Source: Hortaea werneckii (lineage: Eukaryota > Ascomycota > Dothideomycetes > Mycosphaerellales > Teratosphaeriaceae). Taken from it: a DNA stretch of 64,000 nucleotides. A model generated the notes under the pieces. It saw only the letters and a list, made by a program, of their open reading frames with translations, did no database searches and was not told the origin of the DNA. This document shows, one piece after another, positions 19,880 to 31,820 of this stretch. Location: positions 1-64,000 of the forward strand of contig JBAOKB010000101.1 in assembly GCA_037044905.1 (NCBI GenBank), written 5' to 3'. Within the stretch, counting starts at the first letter, position 1; the number at the start of each line of letters is the position of its first letter. The translations under genes and the position numbers were made by a program.

Positions 19880-21503
19880 TCAGTGCTCCCGTACATTCAT
19901 CTCCACCAATTGCCGCATGCCTTCAATAGACCAATTGAGACGTGACTTGTCAGCTTCGGACAAGGCCTGATCGACCGCCTCAACCAGAATGTCCGCCCAA
20001 TTACCAACCCATCGCCGACGTCTATATGCTTGCATGACAATCGCGTAGTGCGCTAGAACGACCAGTGCTTCGGGTTGGTGGGCTTTAAGACGGTCCATAA
20101 AGGCTTCTTCCATCATTGAGGGCCAGCGTCCGATGGCTTTCGAGTCGAAGAATTTACCGCTAGACACGTGCACCGTCTCCGTGAGCAGAGTCACAGCATC
20201 TTTCAGCGTTTCGTCGGGCTGGGCGTCTTTGAATTCTTCGAGGTAGCTAGCGAGCTTGGGGTCTAGTTTGTAACTAGATATGATATTAGCACAGGCATGG
20301 TCTATTTGACACGGTGTATACAAGGCAAACATACTCCTGCTGCTCAGCTCCCGGGTCGATCAGGGCCAGAATGTGGCTAGCCCTGATGGCCTCCCAATTC
20401 ATCTGAGCCAGTGTCCGATTCTGTGTCGTATTGTTAGCATCCATTGATAATGAACAGCGATGTGAGCCCCAATGACACCTACGCCACGGAACAAGCCGAA
20501 CAGCTCCAAAATGCCATCGACTGATGGGAACGTGGGCTCTGCCTGCGCTGAAGCAAAAGCGAGAATGACTAGCATGATCGAAAAGGCGAAAGTAGCATAT
20601 ATGTCGGCTTTCGCAGGATCTTGCAAGGTAGCCTAATTTTGATGTCAGTCGTCCTTCAACGAACGCGATGACCGCTTGTCGCTGGCGTGTCAGTGCTGAT
20701 TTGTCATACCTGAAATAAAGCCAGCCCTCGCTGCTGATGATGAAGCGCCCTTGTCCTGGCCTGGGAAGCCATTGGTGAAGCCGCATCGCCGCAAGCCATG
20801 TCGAGACCCGCCAGTGCCAGAATGCCATGCATTAGAAGCGGACTCCGACTGGCTTCCTGAGGCAGAATATGTTGCCAGACATGACGGGCGCCTTCGCTTG
20901 GGAACAGTTCGAGGGCAGTGCTGGAAGAGAAGTGGTTCATTAAGAGCAAGTCGAAGCCATCGTATTGGTTTTGGACTCCTTCGCCATTGAGAGGCTGGTA
21001 TGGAGTCTCGGGTTTGTCGGTCGCTGAGGCGGTGGGCGAGGCGTTGCTGTACACGCATTCTGCCCCCTGGCGGACACAGTTGCTACATGTTGGTTTCTTC
21101 TCGTCGCACTATGGTAGAAGAGTCAATGAATGAAGGTGAGCGAGCGGGTCTAGGCTTGATAGCGAGCAGGAGCAATCATGGTAAGGATTGTGGACGCTAG
21201 CGAGGCTGCTGCATGCAGTATGCCAATAGTGAGTCCTGCGCGTGGCTGACGCGAGGACAAGCGATGTGATATGCCTGCGGGTAGATCATCTCCAGCTCGC
21301 GTCCGTCCAGCAGAGCGTGGTGATATGAGCAGCGAGCAGGCACCAGTAATGAGTGGTATGGACTCATGGGCAAGAATGAGGTGTATGTAGAAAGCAAGGC
21401 GTGCAGAGGGTAGCATCACATCGTATCATACCTTGACTCGCCGGGTCTTACATCGCGCACACCCAGTCCGGCTCTTGGAATGGAATCTCCTACTGGCGGG
21501 CAT
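19880..21503 (-). CDS. Zn2Cys6 fungal transcription factor (Upc2-like layout)
   Basis: Five exons by splice-site reading: 21503-21432, 21108-20710, 20632-20483, 20420-20335 and 20273-19880, giving 366 residues. Exon 1 encodes MPASRRFHSKSRTGCARC and the basic TRRVK. A 323-base intron then splits the zinc cluster, and exon 2 resumes with CDEKKPTCSNC. Joined, the motif is CX2CX6CX6CX2CX6C. The rest is an all-helical fungal regulatory domain (FDLLLMNHFSSST, LLMHGILALAG) as in small sterol-uptake-control-like factors. Probably a nuclear DNA-binding regulator. It is transcribed divergently from the RTA1 gene, which suggests, but does not prove, that it controls it. The long first intron is the least certain part. 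Confidence 0.82.
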
Positions 21504-21962
21504 TCGTCGTAGCTCGTATCTCGTTCAAGCATGGCGCGACCACGTCAAAATTGGGGGGTGGGAGGGGCACAGCCGGGGATAGTAGTAATGGAGGTTTCAT
21601 CCACTGCAGTCGCCCAGACGCCACGCGTCTTATGTCATCGAAAGAAAATGCGAACGCGCGCACCCGAAGCAAGCGAGAGGGACGGGAAGCGATGGAAAAG
21701 CGGCGCGTACGAGGAACGACGCCGCTAGTATCTTGGCGAGATCTCGTTGATTGCAGCGGCAACCAGACATCCGAGCGGCGATGGATCTGGATAATAATAA
21801 GGGCGCCATGTCGCCCGTCACTGGACATGTGCGCTGGTTCTGCACCTGTCACTCTCTGCCGAACGACTACGCTCCGCCGATATCTCGAACTCTATCCCTT
21901 CCATCTGACGGACAGCGAACTCATCCGCACCGACCTCGCATCCGTCCAGTCGTTGGAGAACC
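21504..21962. promoter_or_regulatory. Divergent promoter, Zn2Cys6 regulator / RTA1
   Basis: 459 bases between head-to-head starts. CGG triplets, the half-sites of Zn2Cys6 factors, are frequent, but in GC-rich DNA this is weak evidence. No gene is visible. Confidence 0.45.
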
Positions 21963-22971
21963 ATGTCACAGCGTTGTACAGAGGTGACGCCGCAATGTCC
22001 CGTTGAAGCGACCACCTACGGCTACCGACCCGTCCTGTCCGGTAACATTGTCTTCATTGTCATCTTCGGCCTATGTACGATCGCACAAACATATCTCGGA
22101 CTGCGGCACAAGCTCCGAGCGTTCACATTCGCCGTCAGTTTAGGATGTTTGGGAGAAACGATAGGGTATGGAGGGCGAGTGATGATGAATGATAATCCGT
22201 GGAGCGGGACCGGGTTCAAGATCCAGATTGTCTGCATTATTCTCGCACCGTCCTTCCTGGCCGCCGGTTTCTACCTGACGCTGAAACACCTCATCCTCTA
22301 CATCGGACCCGAACACTCCCGTCTAAAGCCGAAACTGTACACCTGGATCTTCATCTGCGCCGATGCCCTCTCGATTATCACGCAGGCTGTCGGTGGTGGT
22401 ATTGCATCGGCAGAGACCAGGGAGCTCGTAGACGTTGGTAACGGCATCATCATTGCCGGTATCGTCATCCAAGTCGTGACGCAGTTCATCTGTATTTGCT
22501 TGGGCGTCGACTTTGCCCTTCGGGTGAAGAGGCGTGGTGGAGACGGAATCAAGACCTGGTCAGCAGGGTTCAAGTTCTACGTCTTCTCCTCGTGCTTTGC
22601 ATTCCTCACCATCTTCATTAGATGTGTATACAGGTAAGACTGTGAAACCTACGAAAGACTGCGACACCACTCTGACAGCTTCGCAGAATTCCCGAGATGT
22701 CTGGCGGATGGGGCAATGACCTCATGCGCAAGGAGAACGAGTTTCTGATCCTGGACGGCATGATGTAGGTTCCTAGCCACTCTCAATCCGTCAAGCGGTC
22801 GCTAACCTTTTCTACAGGATCGCCATTGCCTGTATCCTTTTGACCGTCGCCCACCCTGGCATCTTCTTCCCCTATATCAGCTCGAGCCGGACCAAGGCTA
22901 TGGAGAAGCAGCGGCAACAGAACGACCAAGAGTCCTCGAACGACTCTGACGGCAAGGAGCAGTCCGTATAA
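21963..22971 (+). CDS. RTA1-like seven-helix membrane protein
   Basis: Three exons (21963-22633, 22687-22764, 22818-22971), 300 residues, with introns of 53 bases each. The N-terminus CTEVTPQCPVEATTYGY, followed by a series of hydrophobic helices (FIVIFGLCTIAQTYLG and further), matches the RTA1 lipid-translocating exporter family. The conserved loop IPEMSGGWG before the last helices is present. RTA1 relatives (Rta1, Rsb1, Rtm1 in yeast) give resistance to 7-aminocholesterol or long-chain bases, or sense sterol stress, at the plasma membrane. The substrate is unknown. Its neighbour is a Zn2Cys6 regulator on the opposite strand. Confidence 0.9.
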
Positions 22972-23136
22972 ATTTGATTCTTTTAGCGGGAGCATTTGTC
23001 GTAGCGTTATTTCATACGAGTTCCATATAGAGTTAGAAAGTGTTGGGAGGAGCGTTCTCTATTGAGATTCCTTCAATGCGCGGTGATACCCAGAATCAGC
23101 GCGAGTAGCAATTTTAGCACCAGAAAAACCGGATTT

Positions 23137-24424
23137 CTAGCGACCCTTCAGTACCTCCATCAAGTTTTGCCACCCTCCCAGATCATACAAATTGTCCACC
23201 TCCCTCAGACTCCTGACCCGCCTCCACAGCGCTTCCTGGCCCTTAGGCGGATGTCCATCACTAGTCCTCACAAGCACCTGATCGCTACTAATCGGCCATC
23301 TGACATCCAGCTCGTCTTCGATCAAGCCCAGATCACGAGCAAGTCCCTTTGGAGAAGAACCACCTTCCCGACTTCCCACGCCGCCATTCTGGCGCAGCCC
23401 GTGAAATGACAACAGCGTATCTCGCTCCGAGCGGAAGACGTGTCCACTGTAGATATCATCACGCCAGTCGGCCCACTTGGAAGATTCGTTCGTAGTCATC
23501 CCCGCCCAGATCAGGTAGGCATGGTAAGCCAGCAGGGCAAAGGGGAGGAGAGCCGTACTGCCCGCCAGCAGACCCACGCCCGCGACCGACAGACCGCCCG
23601 CATTGACTGCGATGACAGCTCGGTGGCCAAATTCCGTCATATAATCCTTCGAAAAGAGTGGCGCCGTAGAGTTGGTGTGGAGGTAATGCCGTAAGATATA
23701 GAGAGCCAGATACGCACCGTAGACTTCCAGCGTCCCTAGGGAAAGAAGCAAGCCGAGGAAGAAGCGGTAGTTGTCCCGACCCAGACAGCTGTTCGTCCAG
23801 GGACAATGATGGTCGGCTTTCGCCACACAGTAGCCGCAGAGACTACAGTGTTTCGACCTGGCCGGCTTGCGGAAGTTGCAAGTACCACAGACTTTGTTGG
23901 GGCGGAAGAGGGCATGGTCGAAGGGATAATCGCGGAGGCGTTGGGAGTGGTTGGCGTCGGTGATATAATGTGACTTGTTAATCGCCGCGCGGTACGTGAA
24001 ATAGTAAGGCGGGAAGATGACCACGGGGATGGGGATGATCAGGCTCAAGGGGAGTTTTGAGAGTCCGGATGAGACGAAGAAGCCGATACTGGCTGTCATG
24101 AGTGCAACGAAAAGGATCTGAGAGCAGATGATACTTAGCCCAGGCCCTTCTGTGTAAAAATAGGAGAACAGAGTGGCCTACGAGTACGATAGGATGTTTC
24201 TGGTAGAAGAGGTAGTGAAAGAGCGATTTGCTCCGCGAAGTCACCCGGCCGCCCGTCGTACGTCTATCGACGTCTTTCAGCGCATTCGGGCCATGGAGGC
24301 AGAGCACGCGATAGAGCCATCCGATCGGGGTCCGACGCAGAGCAGGCAGTCGGCCGAAGAGGGCAATGAATGTGACGAGGGAGATGAGCAGGATGCCCAC
24401 GAGCACCTTCTTGTACGGCTCCAT
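23137..24424 (-). CDS. SWF1: Palmitoyltransferase Swf1 (DHHC), apparent +1 frameshift
   Basis: About 428 residues if one extra base near 24175-24178 is disregarded. The first part starts MEPYKKVLVG and holds FGRLPALRRTPIGW, typical of Swf1. After KHPIVLV the frame breaks at the run CTCGTAGGCCAC, and the downstream frame continues with ATLFSYFYTEGPG. There is no room for an intron, since the conserved sequence is contiguous. The cysteine-rich core (CGTCNFRKPARSKHC) leads to DHHC at about 204-207, and four or more transmembrane helices are visible. Swf1 palmitoylates SNAREs and other single-pass proteins in the ER/Golgi. The break may be a base-calling error or a real mutation. Confidence 0.85.
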
Positions 24425-25127
24425 CGTCAACTGCGGCTCATATCGCTTGGTCTTTGCAGCGGAGGAGCTTTGATGCGATGTTTCAAAGTCAGCACTGTTA
24501 TGGTTGATGAGGCGATAGGACAATGGAGTTGCTTGTTACTACCTAAGGTTGGTATGTCTGTGTTCGAGAATTAACGCCGATTAGCGCCAGCTTAAACCCG
24601 ACTACCGGGTACGTAGCCCTTCGCTCCATAAACATGAGAAGATCGCCCTCCAATATCACCTACCACGCCACTTGCCATTTTTAGAAAATATAGACAGCAT
24701 AGGCATCCAAAGGTTCGACCTTGGCATACATAGCACATTCCTCGCACAGGGGTAGTAGCTGCTAGCGGTTTGCAAACATCGTTCTTTTAGATTGGTGACT
24801 CTAATTAAACCAAAAGGAAGACACTAATCGACACTTTCAACAAGTGGAACAATCCTAGACCCGTCGCTACCCAATTTTGGGTAATCTTTTGCAGAACAGA
24901 GGGAATCGGTACGACTCTCTATAATATTTGGTTATGTACATGGCTTCTCCTTAAGCAAGCCAGTAGAAAAGAAAAAAAGGCGTGTGGACAAACCAAAAAC
25001 AAAAAAATTGCATGTTCTCATAACCACGACGACCAGCGCCAAGGCATAAATGGTATCATAGAATCCCGAATCCACATCTTTACTAACGACGCATAGTCCC
25101 CAAACACTCCACCCATCCACCTCAAAA
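24425..25127. other. Intergenic, SWF1 promoter side, nothing seen
   Basis: 703 AT-richer bases between the SWF1 start and the 3' end of the next minus-strand gene. No frame of interest and no repeat noticed. Confidence 0.5.
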
Positions 25128-25964
25128 TCAACCCCTCTCATGCCTCCTCCTCCCTCGACCATGGTTATCCTCATAATACTCCCGATCATTCGAATACGAG
25201 CGTCGCTGCTTCCCATACTCGTGGCCCCCCACACCGCCTAGAATCGCACCACCCAAGGTCCCAAGACCGGGGAAGATGATATCGCCTAACACGGCACCAC
25301 CACCGGCGCCTAGGAAGGTGGAGACGCCGTTACTCTTCTTCCGCTGCTGCTCCTGCGACGGCCGCTCATAGTACTGTGGTCGGGCGTCGTAGTGTGGGCG
25401 GTGTTTCCTCCTGCTGGGCTTTTCGCGGGAGCGGCTGCGGCTTCGTGAGGAGTCGTTGCGGTATGGGGATGGAGAGGGTCGGTGGTGGGGTTTGCTGGGT
25501 TGTCTGCTGGAGGATGCGGCGTAAGGCGGCTGTGCAGGCGGTGGGGCGCCGTTGGGGAAAGGGTAGCCCTGGCGGCTTGGGGGTTGCTGATATGAGGATG
25601 ACCGGCCTGGTGGTGCGTAGTTGCCGGGCGGTATGAAGCCGTTTTGCTGCGCGTTGTTGAAGTGCGCTTGCTTCTCAGGTGGGTACATGTGGGTATCGCC
25701 TTGTTGTGGACGGTACTGGTAGTCGCTCTGGTGTGGCGTCTGGAGGGGTGGTCGGGTCATAGGTGGTGGTTGAGAGTGGGAATGCGGACGACCATCTGGA
25801 AGGAGCGAGGAGTACGGTGGCGGATCGTCTGAGATCGGGTATGGGAGGGGCTGTAGATTCTGCTGGCTTTGTGCCTGAGGTGGGTATTGGGGTCGAGATG
25901 GTTGCTGAGGCGGTGCTTGGGGCGGCATGCCGCCGCCGCCGGCGTAGTACTCTGCGGCTGCCAT
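25128..25964 (-). CDS. Pro/Gln-rich protein with glycine-zipper segment
   Basis: A 278-residue single-exon protein. Residues 1-165 are a proline, glutamine and tyrosine-rich disordered region. An RS-rich stretch (SRSRSRSREKPSRRK) is followed by a hydrophobic glycine-zipper (AGGGAVLGDIIFPGLG through GGAILGGVGGHEYG). The end is basic. The zipper resembles the glycine-zipper 2TM-type segments common in uncharacterised fungal proteins. Possible membrane association through the zipper and RNA/protein binding through the disordered parts are guesses. The start ATG opens MAAAEYYAGGGG. Confidence 0.75.
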   Translation of the reverse strand: MAAAEYYAGGGGMPPQAPPQQPSRPQYPPQAQSQQNLQPLPYPISDDPPPYSSLLPDGRPHSHSQPPPMTRPPLQTPHQSDYQYRPQQGDTHMYPPEKQAHFNNAQQNGFIPPGNYAPPGRSSSYQQPPSRQGYPFPNGAPPPAQPPYAASSSRQPSKPHHRPSPSPYRNDSSRSRSRSREKPSRRKHRPHYDARPQYYERPSQEQQRKKSNGVSTFLGAGGGAVLGDIIFPGLGTLGGAILGGVGGHEYGKQRRSYSNDREYYEDNHGRGRRRHERG

Positions 25965-27067
25965 TCGGTTCTGTCTCTTTAGTCTGGTGCGGATGTACGG
26001 TTGTGGGATGGTGGATTGATTGGCCTTGTGTCAGGCGAAGATCAAATGGTCTCTAATAGTCACGAGTAGGAGCAAGATGTTGGATGTGATACGGGATGAG
26101 AGGCTGAGAAAGAGAGACTCCTACCGGCCGGTGAATCAAAGTCAAGGATGTGTATGTAAGTGGCCAAGACCTCATGTACGCCTCTGCTGCGGAAAGGAAT
26201 CGAAGAGTGAAGGCGACTGGTCAGACGATGATGCACGAAGGCGATAGTCAGCAGACTACGCAGTAATACAGTACCAACTGGTACCGTGACCGGTGACACG
26301 AGCACTAGTCGGAACTCAGTCGGCATTAGTACCGGCGGCGGAAGCAACGAGGTTTCCGGTCCGGTCACGGGAATCCGTGGGACGCACGCATGAGAGGTGG
26401 TCCATGGCCGTGGAGGCGTCTCGTGACCATGGATCGTGGGTATTGGATCCGTCGGATGCGCAAAGAATCATGTCAACTACTGGAATGGATTATTGCATAC
26501 CTCATGCCCAGACCATATGGCGTCATTCCTTCGGCTCTCGCGCCGAAAACCTACCTACCTCTTATTAGTCAACCTGATGTACCCGTCCGGCTACTGCCGT
26601 CTCTTATCGCCAATCGTTCAACCTGAACCTTTTCGTCTTCGTGCCGATGCATATAGACCAACTCCTTCATGCCAGCACACCTCAGGTCGAGCAGCTATCT
26701 TTCCCGCCTTGTGCTGACATGGCGATAATTTGGCCTGGTGGTCCAACATGGTCCTCGTCGCGTTGCATCTTGATTCGCGGCCTCTTCCAAGCGCGCGCCA
26801 AACAACCTGGACGTCTGTGACGGAGAAATGTCTTGCCTTAATCCGAGGCTGTGCAATTGGTCTCAAGGTAGTCCGAAATGCATTTGCCATGCCGCTACTA
26901 GAACAAAGCAAATAAAGTAAGACAAGGTATCGTACGCGCCGGAGCACCGTCTCTCATCGGCCGTCCAGCGAGGATATAACCAACCTGATGGGGCACTCCC
27001 AAGCAAGCCTCCTTTAGCTGCCATCACATTCAAACATCATACTCCGCGCGAACCCTGGCTCGGCAGT
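25965..27067. promoter_or_regulatory. Divergent intergenic region upstream of the NLR gene
   Basis: 1.1 kb between divergent starts. It contains imperfect copies of a GGTACCG / ACCGGTGAC-type motif around 26270-26350. No gene is visible. It must hold the promoters of the glycine-zipper gene and the NLR gene. Confidence 0.5.
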
Positions 27068-30000
27068 ATGGAACCCGTTTCATTGTCCTTGACCGTTTTG
27101 CCTCTCCTTTTCGAATCAGCTGTCAACGCCTTCCGTTTCTTTCAATTGGGCAAAGCGTACGGCACACATGTGCAGTCGGCCTGCATAACGCTCGATGTCG
27201 CCCGGTGCAAACTTTCGGACTGGGGTGAAGCTGTGGGTCTTGGACCTGCCCCCTATGGCTCTGTAGATCTCCAGAAAACAGCGTACCCACAAGCAAAGTT
27301 GCAGCTTGCGGAAACGTTGCTTAAGCATATCGTGGTCCTCTTCGAAGAAGCTGAGCTTAAATCGGCGAAAATGCAAGCATCGCAGAGTCCGTCCGATGGG
27401 GCTACGGATCTTGAAGCCACTCTTCCACCAGGACCTCCTGCGCATCGCGGGCGAATGAATGAATGGTGGCATCGTCGACAGCAACCCGCCGACCTTCTCA
27501 TGAACAAGGCGAAGTGGGCCTTGTACCGTAAAGAAGACTTTGAGGCTTTGGTCGCTAATGTCAACCAAAAAGTAGATTTCCTGGTCGAACTGTTCCCAAT
27601 GACGCGGCAAGCGCAGCATGTTAACCATGGAGATGCACACTTTGCCCTGTAAGTTGAATACCCCATAGTTGAGTACTATAATTCCACCCAAAAGACAACT
27701 TGGCTCACACACAATGAAGAGGCACATCAGCAGCTTCCAGTCTCTTGTTCGAACGATGTAAGTCATCCTACGTGGTATCTCAATGCGGCATAATCAGCTG
27801 AAGACATCCCAGCGTTCGATTCGTCAGAACGAGCAAATTTGAGATCGTGTCTATCTACCCATCATGAAGGTTGCCGCCGTCATATCGATTGGCCGCACCC
27901 TGGGACACTACGCTGGGTGTTCCAAAGTCTGGAATATAATCAGTGGTTGGGTTCGCGAGACGAGCAGCTCCTGTTGATCACTGGGTATACAGGTTGCGGC
28001 AAATCCGTCCTGACATCTGCGATATGTCGATCACTTGATGAGGACCCTCAGAACGATACACTGCTTTGTTGCTACTTTTGTGGTACGAACAACGAGCATC
28101 GCCCGGATATCAGTCAGATACTGAAAGGCCTCATCTATCAGCTACTAGATGAACGGCGGAAGCTTTCCGAGTCGACACGCAAATCGATCGACTCGTTATT
28201 TTCAGAACCGGATCCTAGCTTTGGTGAGCTCTGGGCTGTGTTCGAGCGCTTGGCCTCCCATCCACAGATCGGCTCCATTTATCTTATCGTCGATGCAATC
28301 GACGAGTGCAAACAGAACGATGTGAAGAGGTTCCTCGAGAGCCTATTTGTGCTGATGAGAGCTATGAAGGGTAGGCTTAAGGCGCTACTTGCTTGCCAAC
28401 CCGGAGCGTCAGCAGTACATTTCGTCGAGGGCGATATACCAGATGCAGGACGTTTGCGCATGGAACAGATGAATCAAACGATAGCAAAAGACATTGACAA
28501 GCTGATCTCGCAACACGTTGATCAGATGATGAGCCGGAATCAATGCGATCAGAACGTTGGACAAGACTTGAAAACGGCTCTTCGAGCTAGAGCTGATGGA
28601 TCGTTCCTGTGGGTGACTGTGATATTGTCACTCCTGACACGGCACAGAGCAAAGAGAATCAAGAAATGCGACGTCGATGCGGCACTGGCAAAAGGAAATC
28701 TACCGGACGTCTTTTCGAACTTGTACGAGCGATGCATACACGCCATCCCCGAAGAAGAGTGGGAAGATGCCCGTAAAATGCTGCTCATGCTCTTGGCTAA
28801 TGCCAGGCCGCTCTCTATCCCCGAGCTCGGCGTACTAATAAACATGTCCTCGACGAACCCTCATGTAAGTGACATTTTGGATGCGGACGAGACCACCGAA
28901 GTGCCTCACTTTGAGGCCATGCTAGGCCCGCTGGTGAAAACGTCCGACGATGTGGTAATGCTCGCCCATCAGACCCTTGCAAGTTTCCTGCAAGCTCAGC
29001 AACTGGCGTCCATGAGCAATGCAACGCGCTTTTTCGCATCATCCGAGCAAAGCATCCACTTCGAGATGGCGCACAATTGTATGCGCTACCTCATGCTAGA
29101 AGACCGGGTTCCGGCCTCGCCTTCTGAAAGCTCGCTTTCTTCTGACATCGAGGACTCTTCTCCACAAGAGCACGTCGCGCCACAAATCTCACCCGAACCC
29201 GGTACATGTGATCCAGAAGATTTCAATCTGAGCACCTTCTTCAAAGAAAACGAAGACCCCATCGCAAACGAGTTACTGGCACTGGCAGACCGACAGAAGC
29301 TTTTCAAATATGCTGCCAGATATTGGACCTTTCACTTTTCCCGGTGCAGAGAAGCGGAACAGGAACAACTCCTGGACTTGGCAATGAGGCTCAGTAGACC
29401 AGGATTATGCTCACAATGGTTCGCATATCTCACCATGGCCAGTCAAGATGCTACAAAGTTCCCGAACTTTCCAGATTCTCTGATGCTCGCCAGCTATTTT
29501 GACCTCTCAGTCGTTGTGAAACGGCTGTTGATAGATTCTCCAAACGACTTCAATTTGGGTCTAGCAATATTCTGGGCTGCTTGCCGGGGCAGTCGGTCTT
29601 GTTTGGAAATCCTATTCGCAGGCGGCTCCATCGACGCGGCGTCTGCTCATTACAACGGCGTATCGCCGCTTGCTATCGCGGCTTGTAACGGTCATCAGGA
29701 CAGTCTCGAAATACTCTTAGAGTCCCGCTTGTTCGATGTCAACGAGCAGAATCGACAAGGCCGTACCCCACTTTCACTAGCAGCGGGAGCAGGTCATGAT
29801 CAGGTAGTGGCTCGACTGCTCAAAGAAGATGGCATCGACCTAAATCTTGCAGACAACCAACAAGCTTCTCCTGCGATGTGGGCGGCTGCTAGCGCCGAGA
29901 GCTCTACGATGACCTTACTGCTACAGCATCCTCACATTGACCTGTCGATGCAAGACTCCGTAGGCCAAAACACGCTCTCTTGGGCATGCAGCGCAGGACG

Positions 30001-30676
30001 TGCGCAGACGACAAGATCACTCCTCAAAGACGGCCGATGCGATCCAAATCTCCAGGACAAAAAGGGGAAGGCGCCTCTCATGTTGGCCGTGTCGTCGGAG
30101 AGCTTGCCAACGGTACAAGCAATGACGAGACACCGGGACGTGAAGCTGGCGCTACAAGACCAAAACGGCCGGAACGCGATCTCTTGGGCGGCTCAAAGCC
30201 CCGACCCACGGATACTGGATTACTTGCTCTTGCATGGCGGTGCACCGTTCGCCGATGCGAGAGATCACGACGGCTGGGGCGCACTGGCATGGACGCTTGA
30301 CCCTCCTCCCAAACCCGAAAACGCCCGGTTGCTACTTAAATATGCTTCATCAGAGGTCAATGTGCCGGATACAAATGGTAGACCGATCTTATCGACCGCG
30401 ATTGAGTGGGGTAGTACGGAGATTGCTCAACTTCTCATTTCAAGCGGTGTGATTGATGTTGACCAGCCCGATAGACACGGTAGGGGCGCGCTGTCGTACG
30501 CCGTCCGTCGAGGGTATACGCCCTTGATAGTACAGCTCTTGACTCAAGACCCGTCACGCGCAGACGTACCAGATAGTGCTGGAGTCACGCCGCATGCCCT
30601 GGCGTTGGCGAATGGATCGAGTGAGCTTCGCGAAGCCTTCGCGACAGCTTCCGGGGCTGGTCAGCCTGGTCTTTGA
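27068..30676 (+). CDS. HeLo-NACHT-ankyrin NLR-type protein
   Basis: Three exons by frame reading (27068-27648, a 38-base exon 27720-27757, 27813-30676), 1,160 residues. The N-terminus (MEPVSLSLTVLPLLFESAV, then FFQLGKAYGTHV) is a HeLo-type prion-inhibition/propagation domain. A NACHT/STAND NTPase follows, with Walker A GYTGCGKSVL at about 264-273 and Walker B YLIVDAIDEC. Ankyrin repeats fill roughly the last 380 residues (for example NRQGRTPLSLAAGAGHDQVV). Fungal proteins of this plan act in heterokaryon incompatibility and perhaps innate immunity. The repeats sense a ligand, NACHT oligomerises and HeLo executes a membrane-linked response. That role is family knowledge, not shown here. The tiny middle exon is the weakest part of the model. 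Confidence 0.87.
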
Positions 30677-31820
30677 GCGCTAATTTCTGTACTTTGCAAA
30701 GGGTCAACCTCTTCTTTCCAGCGCTACAGAAAGCACATCCAGATGTGGAAAGTCTCCTCATTGAAATCGGCAATGTACGCCAGGTTCACACCACCTTAAA
30801 GAACGAATGAGCAGGTCTGGTCGCGGAAACCGGTCGTCTTGATCTGGTGCTTGTAGGATGCGAAGAGTGCACAATTGGGACATGTGCGCTCTACGAGTTC
30901 GGCCAACGCTGCATTCACGATGTTGAAATAGAAGTGAGGCGTTTTGGGCCAGAGGTCTAGAATCCCCTTCCGCCGCCAGGAGCGGGCATGAGAGACGCCT
31001 CAGCCGGACCCTCCCTTCTTCACGAGCAAGCCACATTACCCGACACGCTGGCGCTTGACAGGTCGTCCGATCTGGCGGATAAGGTTTGTCGGTAACTTCA
31101 CAAAGATATAGATCATGGCGTTACTTTCTACCGTGGTGATTGGTCGAAGGCTTCACTGTCCGCTTTTGTGGCCTGCAGGGCGAGCGAGCGGGCGTCAAAT
31201 GATGAGGGTTGCCACGACGAGGGCAGAAAAATCCATAAAAGACGAAAAGCGATGCGCCATTTGGCTTTCCTCGCAAGATCGATACAGCGACGCGTTTCAT
31301 CTCGCATGATCAAGACGCGGCCCAAGGAGAAGATCGGCGTTTGTCACGATCGAGCTCTGCATCCAATTTCATTGGACCTTGCGAGTCTGGCGATCTAAAG
31401 ATGAGGCGTGCGGCAGAAGACGTTCAAAGATGTGGTGTTGCGACAGCCAACATGGCCCCTAATATAAGTACGCTCGAAGACTGCAAGCTCTCGCCCACGG
31501 CTTCCACGTGGTTTGGCGAGCCCGAGTGATTTGTGTTGTGGCAATGGAGATGGAGTGGTCCAGGACCGGAGAAGAAGGGGAACATGGGGAGTGGGAGACG
31601 TGAGGCGCGGAGCTGAAGAGATATAAAACCCTCTCGGCGAAGTGGCGATTGCAACGAAATGTCTCCTTCAGACCACCGGCAAAGTTGGAAGATTGCAGTT
31701 AGATTCACACGTTGATGAAAGGCACAAGAGAAATGGTGGGTGACGCAAATCAGCTGTGCGTTGCCGATGTTTAGCGTAATCATGCTTACGGATACATAGA
31801 AAAATATACAGACGACCCGC
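30677..31820. other. Intergenic, with a TATA-like box near 31620
   Basis: 1.1 kb downstream of the NLR gene. A good TATA-like sequence (GATATAAAACC at about 31618-31628) sits 200 bases upstream of the small plus-strand frame at 31821. No other gene is evident. Confidence 0.45.

Noticed and set aside
23062..23409. 115-codon plus-strand frame over the SWF1 3' end
   Set aside because: Antisense to the conserved DHHC protein and without recognisable features.
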